Of a stretch of DNA of 64,000 bases, positions 16,750 to 25,123 are shown piece after piece (the stretch's first letter is position 1; each line of letters opens with the position of its first letter). A program made the translations under genes and the position numbers. Source of the stretch: Sandaracinaceae bacterium (lineage in GTDB: Bacteria; Myxococcota_A; Polyangia; Polyangiales; JADJQN01). The stretch is taken from the NCBI GenBank assembly GCA_016712745.1, contig JADJQN010000003.1, positions 1,302,001 through 1,366,000 on the forward strand, in the 5' to 3' direction. A model generated the notes under the pieces. That model did not search any database and was not told the DNA's origin. It was given only the letters and a program-made list of their open reading frames with translations.

Positions 16750-16818
16750 GTTGGGTACGATCGCTGCCGAATCGCCCAATGGCAAGCCTTCTGCTTGCTC
16801 TCAGACGGGGTCTCCCCG

Positions 16819-17556
16819 CTAGTAGCTGTTCTCGCGGGGAATGCGCACGTTGGGCGGGCCGCGCCAGCCATGTGTTTCGTTTGGTGTGCGACGAAAGAGC
16901 CACACGAGTGCGAGGCCGGCGACGAATCCACCGACGTGCGCAAAGAATGCGACTCCGCCTTGGTTCAAGCTCGCCATGCCGAGTGATGTGAGGCCAGAAA
17001 GTAGCTGCCACAAAAACCAAACGGCGATGAAGAAGACTGCGGGCAGCTCGATGAACTGCAAAAAAATGAAAATCGGAACGAGGGTCACGACGCGCGCTCG
17101 GGGATAGAGCGTCATATATGCGCCGAGCACGCCGGCGATAGCGCCCGATGCGCCGACCATTGGGATCTCGGCATGCGGATCGATCGCCACTTGCATTGCA
17201 GCGGCAGCGCCGCCGCACGCGAGATAGAAGATGATGAAGCGTACGCGTCCGAAGTTGTCTTCGATGTTGTCGCCGAAGAGATAGAGAAACCACATGTTGC
17301 CGATCAGGTGCAGAAAGCCCCCGTGCAAGAACATGGACGTCAGCGGCGTAACGTAGCTGCCAGGCGAGTCGCCGGAGGTGAGAGCGTCTGGCACGACACC
17401 AAAACGCTCGATGAGCTCGTGCATACCGCCTGTTCCCAAGCTCAGCTCGAAGAGAAAGCACAGGACGTTGACGGCGATCAGCGCCCACGTCAGGACCGGC
17501 GTGGTGCGAGAAGGATTGAGATCTCGAAGCGGGATCACGGGACGGAACCTAGGCAT
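16819..17556 (-). CDS. Rhomboid-family intramembrane serine protease
   Basis: Cleaves membrane-embedded substrates within the bilayer. Starting at the ATG at 17556 gives 245 residues with about six hydrophobic helices. The catalytic dyad is visible: Ser137 in GASGAIAG and His207 in AHVGGFVAG. The conserved oxyanion-side segment FLHGGFLHLIGNMWFLYLFG lies at about 77-95. A proline-rich N-terminus (PRFRPVIPLRDLNPSRTTP) precedes helix 1. The start codon overlaps the divergent helicase start candidate in the sequence CATG; a later helicase start would restore a normal promoter gap. Substrates are unknown. Confidence 0.92.
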   Translation of the reverse strand: MPRFRPVIPLRDLNPSRTTPVLTWALIAVNVLCFLFELSLGTGGMHELIERFGVVPDALTSGDSPGSYVTPLTSMFLHGGFLHLIGNMWFLYLFGDNIEDNFGRVRFIIFYLACGGAAAAMQVAIDPHAEIPMVGASGAIAGVLGAYMTLYPRARVVTLVPIFIFLQFIELPAVFFIAVWFLWQLLSGLTSLGMASLNQGGVAFFAHVGGFVAGLALVWLFRRTPNETHGWRGPPNVRIPRENSY

Positions 17557-19591
17557 GGCTCGCACACCCGTCAATGCGACGCTGCACGTGGCTTTGCGGA
17601 CCTCGTTCGTGCTAAGCGTTGCTCTTGTGAGAGCCCGAGAAGCATTGGGGCCGAACGGGCCATTTTCCACGACTTTGCCCGGCTACGAGCATCGTGAATC
17701 GCAGCTTGCTATGGCCGATGCCGTCGAGCGCGCGCTTGATGCTGAGGGCGTGCTGCTCGTTGAAGCGGGCACGGGCACCGGGAAAACACTCGCGTACTTG
17801 GTCCCAGCAATCTTGAGTGGCAAACGGGTCGTCATCTCGACCGGCACCAAGACGCTTCAAGATCAGATCATGGAACGCGATCTGCCGTTCCTCTCGCGCC
17901 ATTTGGGCGTGCCAGTCAATGCCGCGTGCATGAAGGGGCTCGGCAATTATCTTTGCCTGCGCCGCTACAACGAGTTCAAGAAAAGTCCGGAAGCGAATCT
18001 AGCCCTGCACGCACGTGCGCTGCCGGTTTTGCAAAAGTGGAGTGAGCTCACGGCGAGCGGCGACCGCGCCGAGCTCGATGCGCTCGCTGAGGACGCGCCC
18101 ATCTGGTCGCACGTATGGAGCGGTTCCGAAACTCGTATCGGCGCTCGGTGCACCTATTTCGAAGATTGCTTTGTCACGAACATGCGTCGCAACGCGGAAG
18201 CTGCGCAGATCCTCGTCGTCAATCATCATCTCTTCTTCGCCGACTTAGCTACGCGCAATCCAGGAGGCGGTGGGATTCTTCCGCAGTACGACGCGGTAGT
18301 CTTCGACGAGGCTCATCAGATTGAAGACATTGCGACCGAGTTTTTTGGCGTGCGTGTTTCAACGACGCGCATCGAGACCTTTGTGCGAGATGCCCAGCGC
18401 GCTCTTAGCGCCGCAAAGGTCGATGACGGCGCGGATCTTCTATTTCAAAACGTGCTCAACACATCGGCGGGCTTCTTTTCGGCTTTGCCGCGCGGTGCAG
18501 GCGCTGATCAGGCCCGCGCAATGCTAAATCCCGAGGTTTTTACCGATACGGTAAAGCAACGCATGTTCTCACTCGACGCGGCTCTTGAGGCGCTGGCAGC
18601 CCACTGCAAAGCGCGCACCGGTGCCAGCGAAGCGGTCGCGCAGGTGGCGCGGCGCGCGACGCAGATCCGTGATGATGTCGCGACGATCGCAGAGGGTGAC
18701 GCGACGACGCATGTGAACTGGACGGAGCAGCGCGGTCGCAGCGTTTCCATCGGCGCAAGCCCGGTGGATATTAGCGCGCTGATGCGTGACGAGGTTTTGA
18801 ATCGAACGCGCGCGGTGGTCTTCACCAGCGCGACGCTATCCACTTCGTCGTCGTTCAACTTTGTGAAGAGACGGCTTGGCATCGAGTTCGAAGTCGATGA
18901 GCTGATGGTGCCTTCGCCCTTCGAATATCAAGCGCAAGCGGCACTCTACTTACCGCAAGGAATGCCGGATCCGCGCGACGCGAACTACTTCGACGCGGCT
19001 ACGCGAGAAGTGGTTTCGCTGGTCGAGTTGACCGGTGGTGGGGCCTTTGTGTTGTGCACATCCTTGCGCGCGATGAACGAGCTCGCCAAGCGAGCGACAC
19101 CTCTGCTCAAGCAGACGATCTTCGTCCAGGGAACGGCGCCCAAAGGCGTGATCTTGGATTCATTCCGTCGCGACGGGCATGCTGTGCTCTTTGCGACAGC
19201 GAGCTTTTGGGAAGGCGTCGATGTGCCGGGTGATGCGTTGCGTCTCGTGATTATCGACAAGTTGCCGTTCGATGTGCCGAGCGATCCGCTGGTCGTTGCG
19301 CGCTGCAAGCGGATTGAGGATGCGGGCGAGCAACCCTTTATGACCTACCTCGTTCCGTCGGCCGCAATCTCGCTAAAGCAAGGGTTTGGTCGGCTGATCC
19401 GTTCGCAAAACGATCGGGGCATCGTCGCCATCCTCGACCGACGCATCACGACCAAGGGCTACGGCAAAGTTTTCCTGCGAAGTCTTCCCGATGCAGCGCG
19501 TTGCTCATCGCGCGAAGAGGTCACGGCGTTTTGGAAATCGCACCAGAGCGTGCGGCCTTCGGGCGCGCGCATTGGGAGTACGCCTTCGTGA
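17555..19591 (+). CDS. DinG/YoaA-type (XPD-like) superfamily 2 DNA helicase
   Basis: A 5'-3' type DNA helicase. With the ATG at 17555 the product is 678 residues, but homology begins only at VRAREALGPNGPFSTTLPGY, so the GTG codons at 17588 or 17627 are credible true starts. Walker A is EAGTGTGKT (about 71-79), DEAH box VVFDEAHQIED (about 250), motif VVFTSATLS, and the C-terminal GFGRLIRSQNDRG. The Fe-S region shows Cys134 (NYLC), Cys199 and Cys205 (ARC then EDC), whereas the Cys expected five residues before Cys199 is Arg194. The usual four-Cys cluster is therefore incomplete. Probable role in DNA repair or R-loop/G4 removal. Confidence 0.88.
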   Translation: MARTPVNATLHVALRTSFVLSVALVRAREALGPNGPFSTTLPGYEHRESQLAMADAVERALDAEGVLLVEAGTGTGKTLAYLVPAILSGKRVVISTGTKTLQDQIMERDLPFLSRHLGVPVNAACMKGLGNYLCLRRYNEFKKSPEANLALHARALPVLQKWSELTASGDRAELDALAEDAPIWSHVWSGSETRIGARCTYFEDCFVTNMRRNAEAAQILVVNHHLFFADLATRNPGGGGILPQYDAVVFDEAHQIEDIATEFFGVRVSTTRIETFVRDAQRALSAAKVDDGADLLFQNVLNTSAGFFSALPRGAGADQARAMLNPEVFTDTVKQRMFSLDAALEALAAHCKARTGASEAVAQVARRATQIRDDVATIAEGDATTHVNWTEQRGRSVSIGASPVDISALMRDEVLNRTRAVVFTSATLSTSSSFNFVKRRLGIEFEVDELMVPSPFEYQAQAALYLPQGMPDPRDANYFDAATREVVSLVELTGGGAFVLCTSLRAMNELAKRATPLLKQTIFVQGTAPKGVILDSFRRDGHAVLFATASFWEGVDVPGDALRLVIIDKLPFDVPSDPLVVARCKRIEDAGEQPFMTYLVPSAAISLKQGFGRLIRSQNDRGIVAILDRRITTKGYGKVFLRSLPDAARCSSREEVTAFWKSHQSVRPSGARIGSTPS

Positions 19592-20898
19592 TGCGCGTCT
19601 GCGCAGCGATGCTTGTCATGGTGCTGGCGTGCTGCTCTGAGCGTTCGGAAGCCACGCGTGAACCGAGTCCGAGCCCGCGTGGAAAAGGGGACAGTCCCCA
19701 TTTTCTGCGACCCGAAAAAGGGGACAGTCCCCTTTTGCCTGGGGGCGGGCCGCGAAAAGGGGACAGTCCCCATTTTCTGCGACCTGAAAATGGGGACTGT
19801 CCCCTACACAGGTGCGCGCTTGCGTCTCCGTCACCTACGCGTGTTTGGCCGTCCCCCGGGCCGGCTGTCGTGCGTCAGGTTAACGGCGTGTCGGTGATCG
19901 CGGGATACGCAACTGATGAGGCGGGCCTGACGTCGCTCTACGCGATCCGCATGGATGCGCGCTATCAAACCTCGCTGCTCTTTCGCGCCCCTCTCGCAGG
20001 CACAGCCAACCGCGCGGGCGCCGTTCGCACCGCGGCCCCCGCTCTCACTCAAACGTCCACCGGGCGCTTGCTCTTGGCGGCGATTGACGGGACAGGCGCG
20101 CTCGTCGCGACGCTCATCGATGCAACTTTGCCGACGACCGGTGCCCAAATGCGATCCCTCGCCCGAAACGCCGATATGCGCTTTTCTCCTGCAATAGGCG
20201 AAGTAAACGCGCACTTGATTGTGGCCTACACGGATGGCAGCGCGACGCCCATGCGTATGATGACCGTCACGACCGACATAGCGCTGAGCGGTGCAACGTC
20301 ACGCGACATTTCTCCGGCGGGTATGGGCGGCGCGTCGCCAACGTGGATCGACGGTGCCCAGTCGCCAACGCTAATCTTCGTCGATGCGCATGGTGGTCTG
20401 TCGCCTCTACTCACCGCAACATGGACTGCAGAGGGGACAATGAGTCCCGTGCAAGTTGAACGTGCACTCAGCACAATCGCGGAGCCCGCAGCCATTGCTT
20501 CGGGACAGTTCGGTGCGGATCGCTACGTGGCTTACGTGGCGATTGGTCGAGCGGCGACAAGTGCAGTGGGCCTTGTGAAACTCGGCGCAAGCGATCCTCC
20601 CATCGCCATCATTCCCGGTGTCGGGTACGGCGCAAGCCACGTGAGCGCGGCATCGACCCGCACGGGAATCGTCTTCGTTGCCGACGCGCCGCCCACTGCC
20701 GAGACGGCCGGCGCGCGTCAGTTCGTTGCGCGCGTACTCGACGAAGCAGGACTCGGACAGCCGCTCACGATTCCATCACCGGAGCCCGGCCCCAACTTCG
20801 CTTCGATTGCGCGCGCAGAAGGAGATTCCTTCGATGTTGCGTTCAGCACGAGCGCTGCTGTTTACCTGGCCCGCATTCGGTGCCACCTACCGCCTTGA
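19591..20898 (+). CDS. Lipoprotein of unknown function carrying palindromic repeats in its N-terminal coding region
   Basis: The ATG at 19591 shares its A with the helicase stop TGA, so translation is probably coupled. Signal peptide MRVCAAMLVMVLACCS places the lipid-carrying Cys at 14 or 15. Residues about 30-73 are encoded by four copies of a 13-bp palindrome and read KGDSPHFLRPEKGDSPL and similar, an obvious insertion between the signal and the mature domain. The remaining roughly 360 residues look like a beta-propeller or beta-sandwich made of short repeated strands (for example DGSATPMRMMTVTTDIALSG). No family recognised. The end overlaps the convergent rhodanese gene by 12 bp. Confidence 0.75.
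   Translation: MRVCAAMLVMVLACCSERSEATREPSPSPRGKGDSPHFLRPEKGDSPLLPGGGPRKGDSPHFLRPENGDCPLHRCALASPSPTRVWPSPGPAVVRQVNGVSVIAGYATDEAGLTSLYAIRMDARYQTSLLFRAPLAGTANRAGAVRTAAPALTQTSTGRLLLAAIDGTGALVATLIDATLPTTGAQMRSLARNADMRFSPAIGEVNAHLIVAYTDGSATPMRMMTVTTDIALSGATSRDISPAGMGGASPTWIDGAQSPTLIFVDAHGGLSPLLTATWTAEGTMSPVQVERALSTIAEPAAIASGQFGADRYVAYVAIGRAATSAVGLVKLGASDPPIAIIPGVGYGASHVSAASTRTGIVFVADAPPTAETAGARQFVARVLDEAGLGQPLTIPSPEPGPNFASIARAEGDSFDVAFSTSAAVYLARIRCHLPP
19687..19804. repeat. Four GGGGACAGTCCCC palindromes (REP-like cluster)
   Basis: Perfect copies lie at 19687-19699, 19720-19732, 19759-19771 and, inverted, 19792-19804 (GGGGACTGTCCCC). The last two extend into a 19-bp perfect inverted repeat (19759-19777 with 19786-19804, 8-nt loop TGCGACCT). 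Flanks are also shared: AAAA before and ATTTTCTGCGACC after copies 1 and 3. All copies stay in frame with the lipoprotein gene. The form resembles REP elements spread by RAYT transposases; no such transposase gene is in this window. Confidence 0.9.
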
Positions 20899-21315
20899 GA
20901 GCGTGGCGTAATCGTGTCCGGCTTCCGGCGCGGTGCTGCATGGCAAAGATTCGGTGGACCAGCCGCGCTCGACAACGCGCCCAAACGGGTCGGTTTGCCC
21001 GCTAAAGCCGCCTTTTTGATCGACGATATTCGTGAACCCTGCAGCGCTTAGCAGTTGCGCCGCTTTCAGGCTGCGCCCGCCTGCCTTGCATCCAATGATG
21101 ATCTTTTGATCGGCGGTGAATGCCTTTTGCATCACGGAGAGAAAGTCATTGTTGGGTTCCATACCGCCTGCGCCCATGTGCATGAGCGGCACGTTGAAGG
21201 CGCCTTTCGGATGTCCCGCATCGAACTCGGGGAGAGAACGTATATCGACGTAAACGTAGCCGTCGTTCTCGATGAGGCTGTGCGCATCCTTTGCGCCAAC
21301 TTGTTTGAACGTCAT
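20887..21315 (-). CDS. Rhodanese-domain protein
   Basis: A 142-residue single rhodanese domain. The start at 21315 is fixed by AGGAG 8 bp upstream and the N-terminus MTFKQVGAKDAHSLI. Features: YVYVDIRSLPEFDAGHPKGA, the active-site loop IIGCKAGGRS with the catalytic Cys, and SAAGFTNIVDQKGGFSG. No signal peptide, so cytosolic; a sulfur carrier or transferase role is likely but the partner is unknown. It is the second rhodanese in this window, more typical in length than the one beside folK. Its 3' end overlaps the convergent lipoprotein gene by 12 bp, and it follows the pilin-like gene by 11 bp. Confidence 0.88.
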   Translation of the reverse strand: MTFKQVGAKDAHSLIENDGYVYVDIRSLPEFDAGHPKGAFNVPLMHMGAGGMEPNNDFLSVMQKAFTADQKIIIGCKAGGRSLKAAQLLSAAGFTNIVDQKGGFSGQTDPFGRVVERGWSTESLPCSTAPEAGHDYATLSRR

Positions 21316-21323
21316 TGGAATTT

Positions 21324-21328
21324 CTCCT
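21324..21328 (-). promoter_or_regulatory. Ribosome-binding site of the second rhodanese gene
   Basis: AGGAG on the minus strand 8 bp before the ATG at 21315. It overlaps the stop codon region of the pilin-like gene, so the two genes are probably on one message. Confidence 0.7.
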
Positions 21329-21881
21329 ATTCGGTTTCGTCGACGACGCGCAATTCGGAATGCGGAAGTAGGCTGCCGTCGGGTCCAAGCGCCACGTCCT
21401 GCTCGAAGCTGGCGTAGCGATGATCGCAATCGAGATCCCCCAGGGCACGAACGGTGGCGTGCATGCCGTCGGAGGAAGTCACGACTTCGTAGGAATATCG
21501 AAGAGGCAAATCCGGCGCATAGCCAAGTCGTGACCAGGCAGCGAGTTCGATGGCTGTCCAGGCGTGTGGCACGCACGGCGGCTCGGCCGGGGTTCGCGGG
21601 ATAGACGCGGGCAAACGAACTGGGCTGCTTCCATTGGCGCCCGCAGGCTGGGTCATTGCGTAGTGTTGGAGCATTCGCGTGATTGCCGAAATATTCGAGC
21701 GAGCTTCAGTGGCTTTGGCGCGCCGCGTGAAGCTGAGAAAAGCTGGAATTGCGATCGCTGCGAGGATCGGAATGAGGCAGAAGCCGCACACGCCAAGGAC
21801 GATCAAAACGATCACGCCAGTCGACATTCCCTTACGGGGCGCCGCAGGAGGCTGGCCAAGTGTTGGTTGGTTCTCACTCAT
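21327..21881 (-). CDS. Pilin-like single-span protein
   Basis: The 184 residues start with a Pro-rich cytoplasmic leader (MSENQPTLGQPPAAPRKGM), then a hydrophobic helix (about 20-50) ending ILAAIAIPAFLSFTRRAKATEA. That last segment is strongly like the N-terminal helix of type IV pilins. However, the processing motif GFTLIE is replaced by GFCLIP: Glu5 is absent and a further hydrophobic stretch precedes it. Cleavage by prepilin peptidase is uncertain. The C-terminal globular part has two Cys (PPCVPHAW and LDCDH) that could form the pilin disulfide. It may be a membrane-anchored pseudopilin relative. The rhodanese gene follows. Confidence 0.75.
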   Translation of the reverse strand: MSENQPTLGQPPAAPRKGMSTGVIVLIVLGVCGFCLIPILAAIAIPAFLSFTRRAKATEARSNISAITRMLQHYAMTQPAGANGSSPVRLPASIPRTPAEPPCVPHAWTAIELAAWSRLGYAPDLPLRYSYEVVTSSDGMHATVRALGDLDCDHRYASFEQDVALGPDGSLLPHSELRVVDETE

Positions 21882-21905
21882 CGCACGACGATACCACCTT
21901 TACTT

Positions 21906-22859
21906 CTACGCTTCCTGATGTGCAGCCATCGCGTTGCGAACGAAGAGATCTTCGAGCGTCTCGCGATGAGGCGTGACCGATACGATTTGCGCATCATGTG
22001 AAACGGCCTCTCGCACAACGCGCTGCGCTTCTTGTTCGCCTTGCACCACGATGCGCAGGTTCGCGCCGATCTCCTTAATCTCGACTGCTGCAGGCTGCAC
22101 GATGGCGCGCAGTGCCTCGCTTACGCCGGTTAGCTCAATCTCGACGCGTCGTACCTCGGGTTTCAATAGTTCGTTGAGAGCGCCACTCGCGGTGAGCTTG
22201 CCGTCGTTTACGATCGCGACGTGATCGCAGAGAAGCTCGATGTCGGTGAGGATGTGCGAGGTGATGATGAGCGTCTTTCCTCGCTTGCGCTCCTCGGTGA
22301 GGATGTCGCGTACTTCTTTGCGCCCGATCGGATCGAGTCCACTCATCGGCTCATCCAAAATCAAAAGTTCAGGATCGTGCAAGAGCGCTTGCGCCAAACC
22401 AGCGCGCTGCATCATGCCTTTGCTGAATTTTCCGATAGGTCGATCGAGAGCGTGACTGAGACCCACTCGTTCGAGGATCCTCGTTGATCGCATTTTGCGA
22501 TCCGATGTGCTCATTCCGAGCAAACGACCGCACAGATCCAAAAATTCCATCGGCTTCAGATACTGATAGATGTACGGGTTCTCGGGCATATAGCCGAGCT
22601 TGCGGCGCGCTTGGGGCGTACCGGCGGGCTCCCCGAAAAGACGCACGGCACCTGACGTGGGTCGTATCAGCCCAAGCACGGTTTTGAGCGTTGTGGTTTT
22701 GCCTGCGCCGTTGGGCCCAAGCAATCCAAAGACATCACCCTGCTCTACGCGAAAGCTCACGCCTCGCAGGGCATATACGCGCTTACCAAAAAAGCCGAGC
22801 CTGAAGGTCTTCTCGAGCTTGTCGACTTCGAGCACCGGTGTGCCCTGCGCCGTGCTCAT
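21906..22859 (-). CDS. ABC transporter ATP-binding protein, NatA/CcmA type
   Basis: A 317-residue cytoplasmic ATPase of a drug/lipid/sodium-export type ABC system. Walker A is GPNGAGKTTTL (about 49-59), signature region KFSKGMMQRAGLAQAL (a FSKGM variant of LSGGQ), and Walker B LLILDEPMSGLDP. A C-terminal extension after about 220 is typical of gliding or export-type ATPases. No permease gene is adjacent, so the membrane partner must be elsewhere. The start overlaps the stop of the DegT aminotransferase gene by 4 bp (ATGA), so the ATPase is translated with a sugar-modification enzyme; this hints at export of a glycan or glycolipid, by inference only. Confidence 0.92.
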   Translation of the reverse strand: MSTAQGTPVLEVDKLEKTFRLGFFGKRVYALRGVSFRVEQGDVFGLLGPNGAGKTTTLKTVLGLIRPTSGAVRLFGEPAGTPQARRKLGYMPENPYIYQYLKPMEFLDLCGRLLGMSTSDRKMRSTRILERVGLSHALDRPIGKFSKGMMQRAGLAQALLHDPELLILDEPMSGLDPIGRKEVRDILTEERKRGKTLIITSHILTDIELLCDHVAIVNDGKLTASGALNELLKPEVRRVEIELTGVSEALRAIVQPAAVEIKEIGANLRIVVQGEQEAQRVVREAVSHDAQIVSVTPHRETLEDLFVRNAMAAHQEA

Positions 22860-23962
22860 TGAATGACCTCGGCAAGGGCGTGCTCAAGCGCATTGATTAC
22901 GCGATCTTGAGTCTCGTCGTCCATCGACGCGTAGAGCGGCAGTGCGAATCCGCGATCGACAATCTGCTCGGAGCACGTAAATGCGCGCGCTTTGCTCTTC
23001 GCGCTCTCCGCGGCCGCCTGCAGAGGCGCCAAGCGATGAAGAGCGTACGACAAACGCCCGGCTTCAACATCACGCGTCCGCAACGCAGCGACGACGCGAT
23101 CGCGATCGTCGGCATTCTTGCCCGCCGGCAAAAGCACGCCAAACGTTTGCCAGTTCGAAAGTGCGTTTTCGGGGGCCTTTTGAAAGACCACGTGCTTCAG
23201 ATGCGCATGATAGCGCGCGGCCAAATGACGTCGCTGCGTGAGCATGCCGTCCAGTCGATCGAGCTGCACAAGGCCAATGGCCGCTGCGACCTCGGTCATG
23301 CGCATATTGCCGCTTGCGCATGCAAACTCGCCAACGCTTCGCTGACCGTGATTGCGCAGAATGCGAATGCGTTCGGCGATCGCTGCATCATCGGTTAAAC
23401 ACATTCCGCCTTCTCCCGTTACGAGCACTTTGCGTGGGTGAAAACTCAACGTGGAGATGACGCTGCCTTTGCCACATGGACCTTCGGCTCGCGTGCTGCC
23501 GATTGCGCAAGCAGCGTCTTCGATGACGGAAACCCCGGGCAACGCGGCGACGATTTCGGACAGACGCGCGGGCATTCCGAACTGGTCGATGGCAATTGCC
23601 CCGCGCGTCGCGGGGCTAACTGCGGCGCGATACGCGTCGGGAACGGCGTTCCATTCGGCAGCGTCGACGTCGATGAGGACCGGCGTCGCGCCGACTTGCA
23701 GGACCGCGTGTGCGGGGCTGGGCCAAGTAACGTCGGGTACGATCACCTCATCGCCGGGCCCGATGCCAAGAGCGCGCAAGGCAAGCTCAAGAGCCGCCGT
23801 ACCGTTCGTCACTGCCATTGCATGGGCACGCGCGCATCGTTCGGCGATCCGCTCTTCAAAACGCGCGACTTCCGGCCCCTGCACGAGCATACCCGAGCGC
23901 AGCACGCGTGACGTAGCCTCGACTTCAGCATCTGCGAGTCCGGGTACCGTGAGGCGAATCAT
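22856..23962 (-). CDS. DegT/DnrJ/EryC1/StrS-family aminotransferase
   Basis: PLP-dependent sugar aminotransferase family, 368 residues. The N-terminal pattern VLRSGMLVQGPEVARFEERIA and the AMAVTNGTAALELALRALGIG PLP-phosphate region are typical, as are VSVIEDAACAIGS (Asp binding the PLP ring) and STLSFHPRKVLVTGEGGM with the Schiff-base Lys. The usual product is an amino sugar for O-antigen, exopolysaccharide or a natural product; the sugar nucleotide cannot be told. Length is normal. Coupled with the downstream ABC ATPase by a 4-bp overlap. No other sugar-nucleotide gene is adjacent. Confidence 0.93.
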   Translation of the reverse strand: MIRLTVPGLADAEVEATSRVLRSGMLVQGPEVARFEERIAERCARAHAMAVTNGTAALELALRALGIGPGDEVIVPDVTWPSPAHAVLQVGATPVLIDVDAAEWNAVPDAYRAAVSPATRGAIAIDQFGMPARLSEIVAALPGVSVIEDAACAIGSTRAEGPCGKGSVISTLSFHPRKVLVTGEGGMCLTDDAAIAERIRILRNHGQRSVGEFACASGNMRMTEVAAAIGLVQLDRLDGMLTQRRHLAARYHAHLKHVVFQKAPENALSNWQTFGVLLPAGKNADDRDRVVAALRTRDVEAGRLSYALHRLAPLQAAAESAKSKARAFTCSEQIVDRGFALPLYASMDDETQDRVINALEHALAEVIQ

Positions 23963-24057
23963 CGCGCGTGAGCGTAGCTGCGCGCGCGACCAGCGCCAAG
24001 GGATTCGGCAGCAGCGTCAACGGTGCTAGGCTTGCCGCCGTGGGCCGCAGTGAAACC

Positions 24058-25092
24058 ATGCGTTCGAGCATTTTATGGGTCGCGTGGATGACTGCGCTGA
24101 TTGGCTCGGGCGCGTGTTCAAACGACGAAGGTTTACCGCCGGTCGATGGTGGGAGTGACGCCTCCATGATCGACGCCTCCACGACCGACGCATCCACGAC
24201 CGACGCGACCATTGATCCGCCATGCAGTGGTCCGCCAGGGCTATACGAGGCGGGGTCGTGTACGCGCCTCGCTGAGGGCGTTCGCGCCTACCATCCGCTC
24301 TACCAGCTTTGGGCGGACGACTCCGGCAAAGAACGATATCTCTATCTACCAGAGGGTTCGACCATCGACACCAGCGATCCCGATGCGTGGGTCTTTCCTG
24401 TCGGAACAAAGTTCTGGAAAACATTCGCGGTAGGCTCGCTTCGTATCGAAACGCGCGTCCTCGAGAAGACCGTCGATGATGTTGGTCCGGGCGCGTGGAC
24501 GATGCGCGTCTACATGTGGAACACTTCGCAGGATGCTGTGAGTGAAGTGCTCGATGGCGTAGACAATGCGCTGGGCACCACGCACGACATCCCCGCGCCC
24601 GTCTTGTGTGAGCGTTGTCATCAAGGAGTACGCGATGTGGGCTTGGGCGTCGCGGCTCTTCAACTCAATCACGCAGAAGACGGCGTCACACTCGCTGCGC
24701 TTGCAAGTGAAGGACGCCTCTCGAGCCCCATCGCGCTTGCCGATGCAGTAGTGCCAGGTGATGATTCAGCACGCGCGGCACTGGGTTACTTGCACGCGAA
24801 CTGCAGTCACTGCCACGGCGGCGAAGCGCCCGCGGCCGACTTGAACATGCATCTCTTGGTTGGAACAGAAGCCGTTGCGGACACGTACACATACATGACG
24901 TCCGTTGGCGTTCCGAGCGGGTGGGCTTCGGAAGGCGTGACCGCGCGAATCGTTCCAGGGCACCCTGAAGCGAGCGCAGTCACGGCGCGAATGGCGTTGC
25001 GCGGCGACGGCCAGATGCCGCCTATCGCCACCGAAGAAGTGGATATCGTGGCCTTGCAATCAGTGCGCGACTGGATTTCATCGCTGCCCTGA
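24058..25092 (+). CDS. Diheme c-type cytochrome-like lipoprotein
   Basis: The ATG at 24058 starts a signal peptide whose lipobox is GSGAC, followed by a short tandem-repeated Asp/Ser/Thr tether (DASTTDASTTDATI). Two heme c motifs are present: CERCH (184-188) and CSHCH (249-253). Between the tether and the hemes is a segment with YHPLYQLWADDSGKERYLYL and FPVGTKFWKTFAVG, found in the SO2930-like family of diheme proteins. Likely an outer- or inner-membrane-anchored electron carrier or oxidase partner. The 344-residue length is in the expected range. Cytochrome c maturation genes are not in this window. Confidence 0.88.
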   Translation: MRSSILWVAWMTALIGSGACSNDEGLPPVDGGSDASMIDASTTDASTTDATIDPPCSGPPGLYEAGSCTRLAEGVRAYHPLYQLWADDSGKERYLYLPEGSTIDTSDPDAWVFPVGTKFWKTFAVGSLRIETRVLEKTVDDVGPGAWTMRVYMWNTSQDAVSEVLDGVDNALGTTHDIPAPVLCERCHQGVRDVGLGVAALQLNHAEDGVTLAALASEGRLSSPIALADAVVPGDDSARAALGYLHANCSHCHGGEAPAADLNMHLLVGTEAVADTYTYMTSVGVPSGWASEGVTARIVPGHPEASAVTARMALRGDGQMPPIATEEVDIVALQSVRDWISSLP

Positions 25093-25123
25093 CGCGGGGG
25101 CTGATGTGATACGGTCGTTTTAG

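Noticed and set aside
19687..19804. CRISPR-like reading of the palindrome cluster
   Set aside because: Only four copies, one inverted, with irregular spacing and near-identical spacers; no cas gene.
24165..24215. Short tandem repeat of about 15 bp
   Set aside because: It is explained by the coding of the DASTTDASTTDATI tether and does not extend outside the gene.
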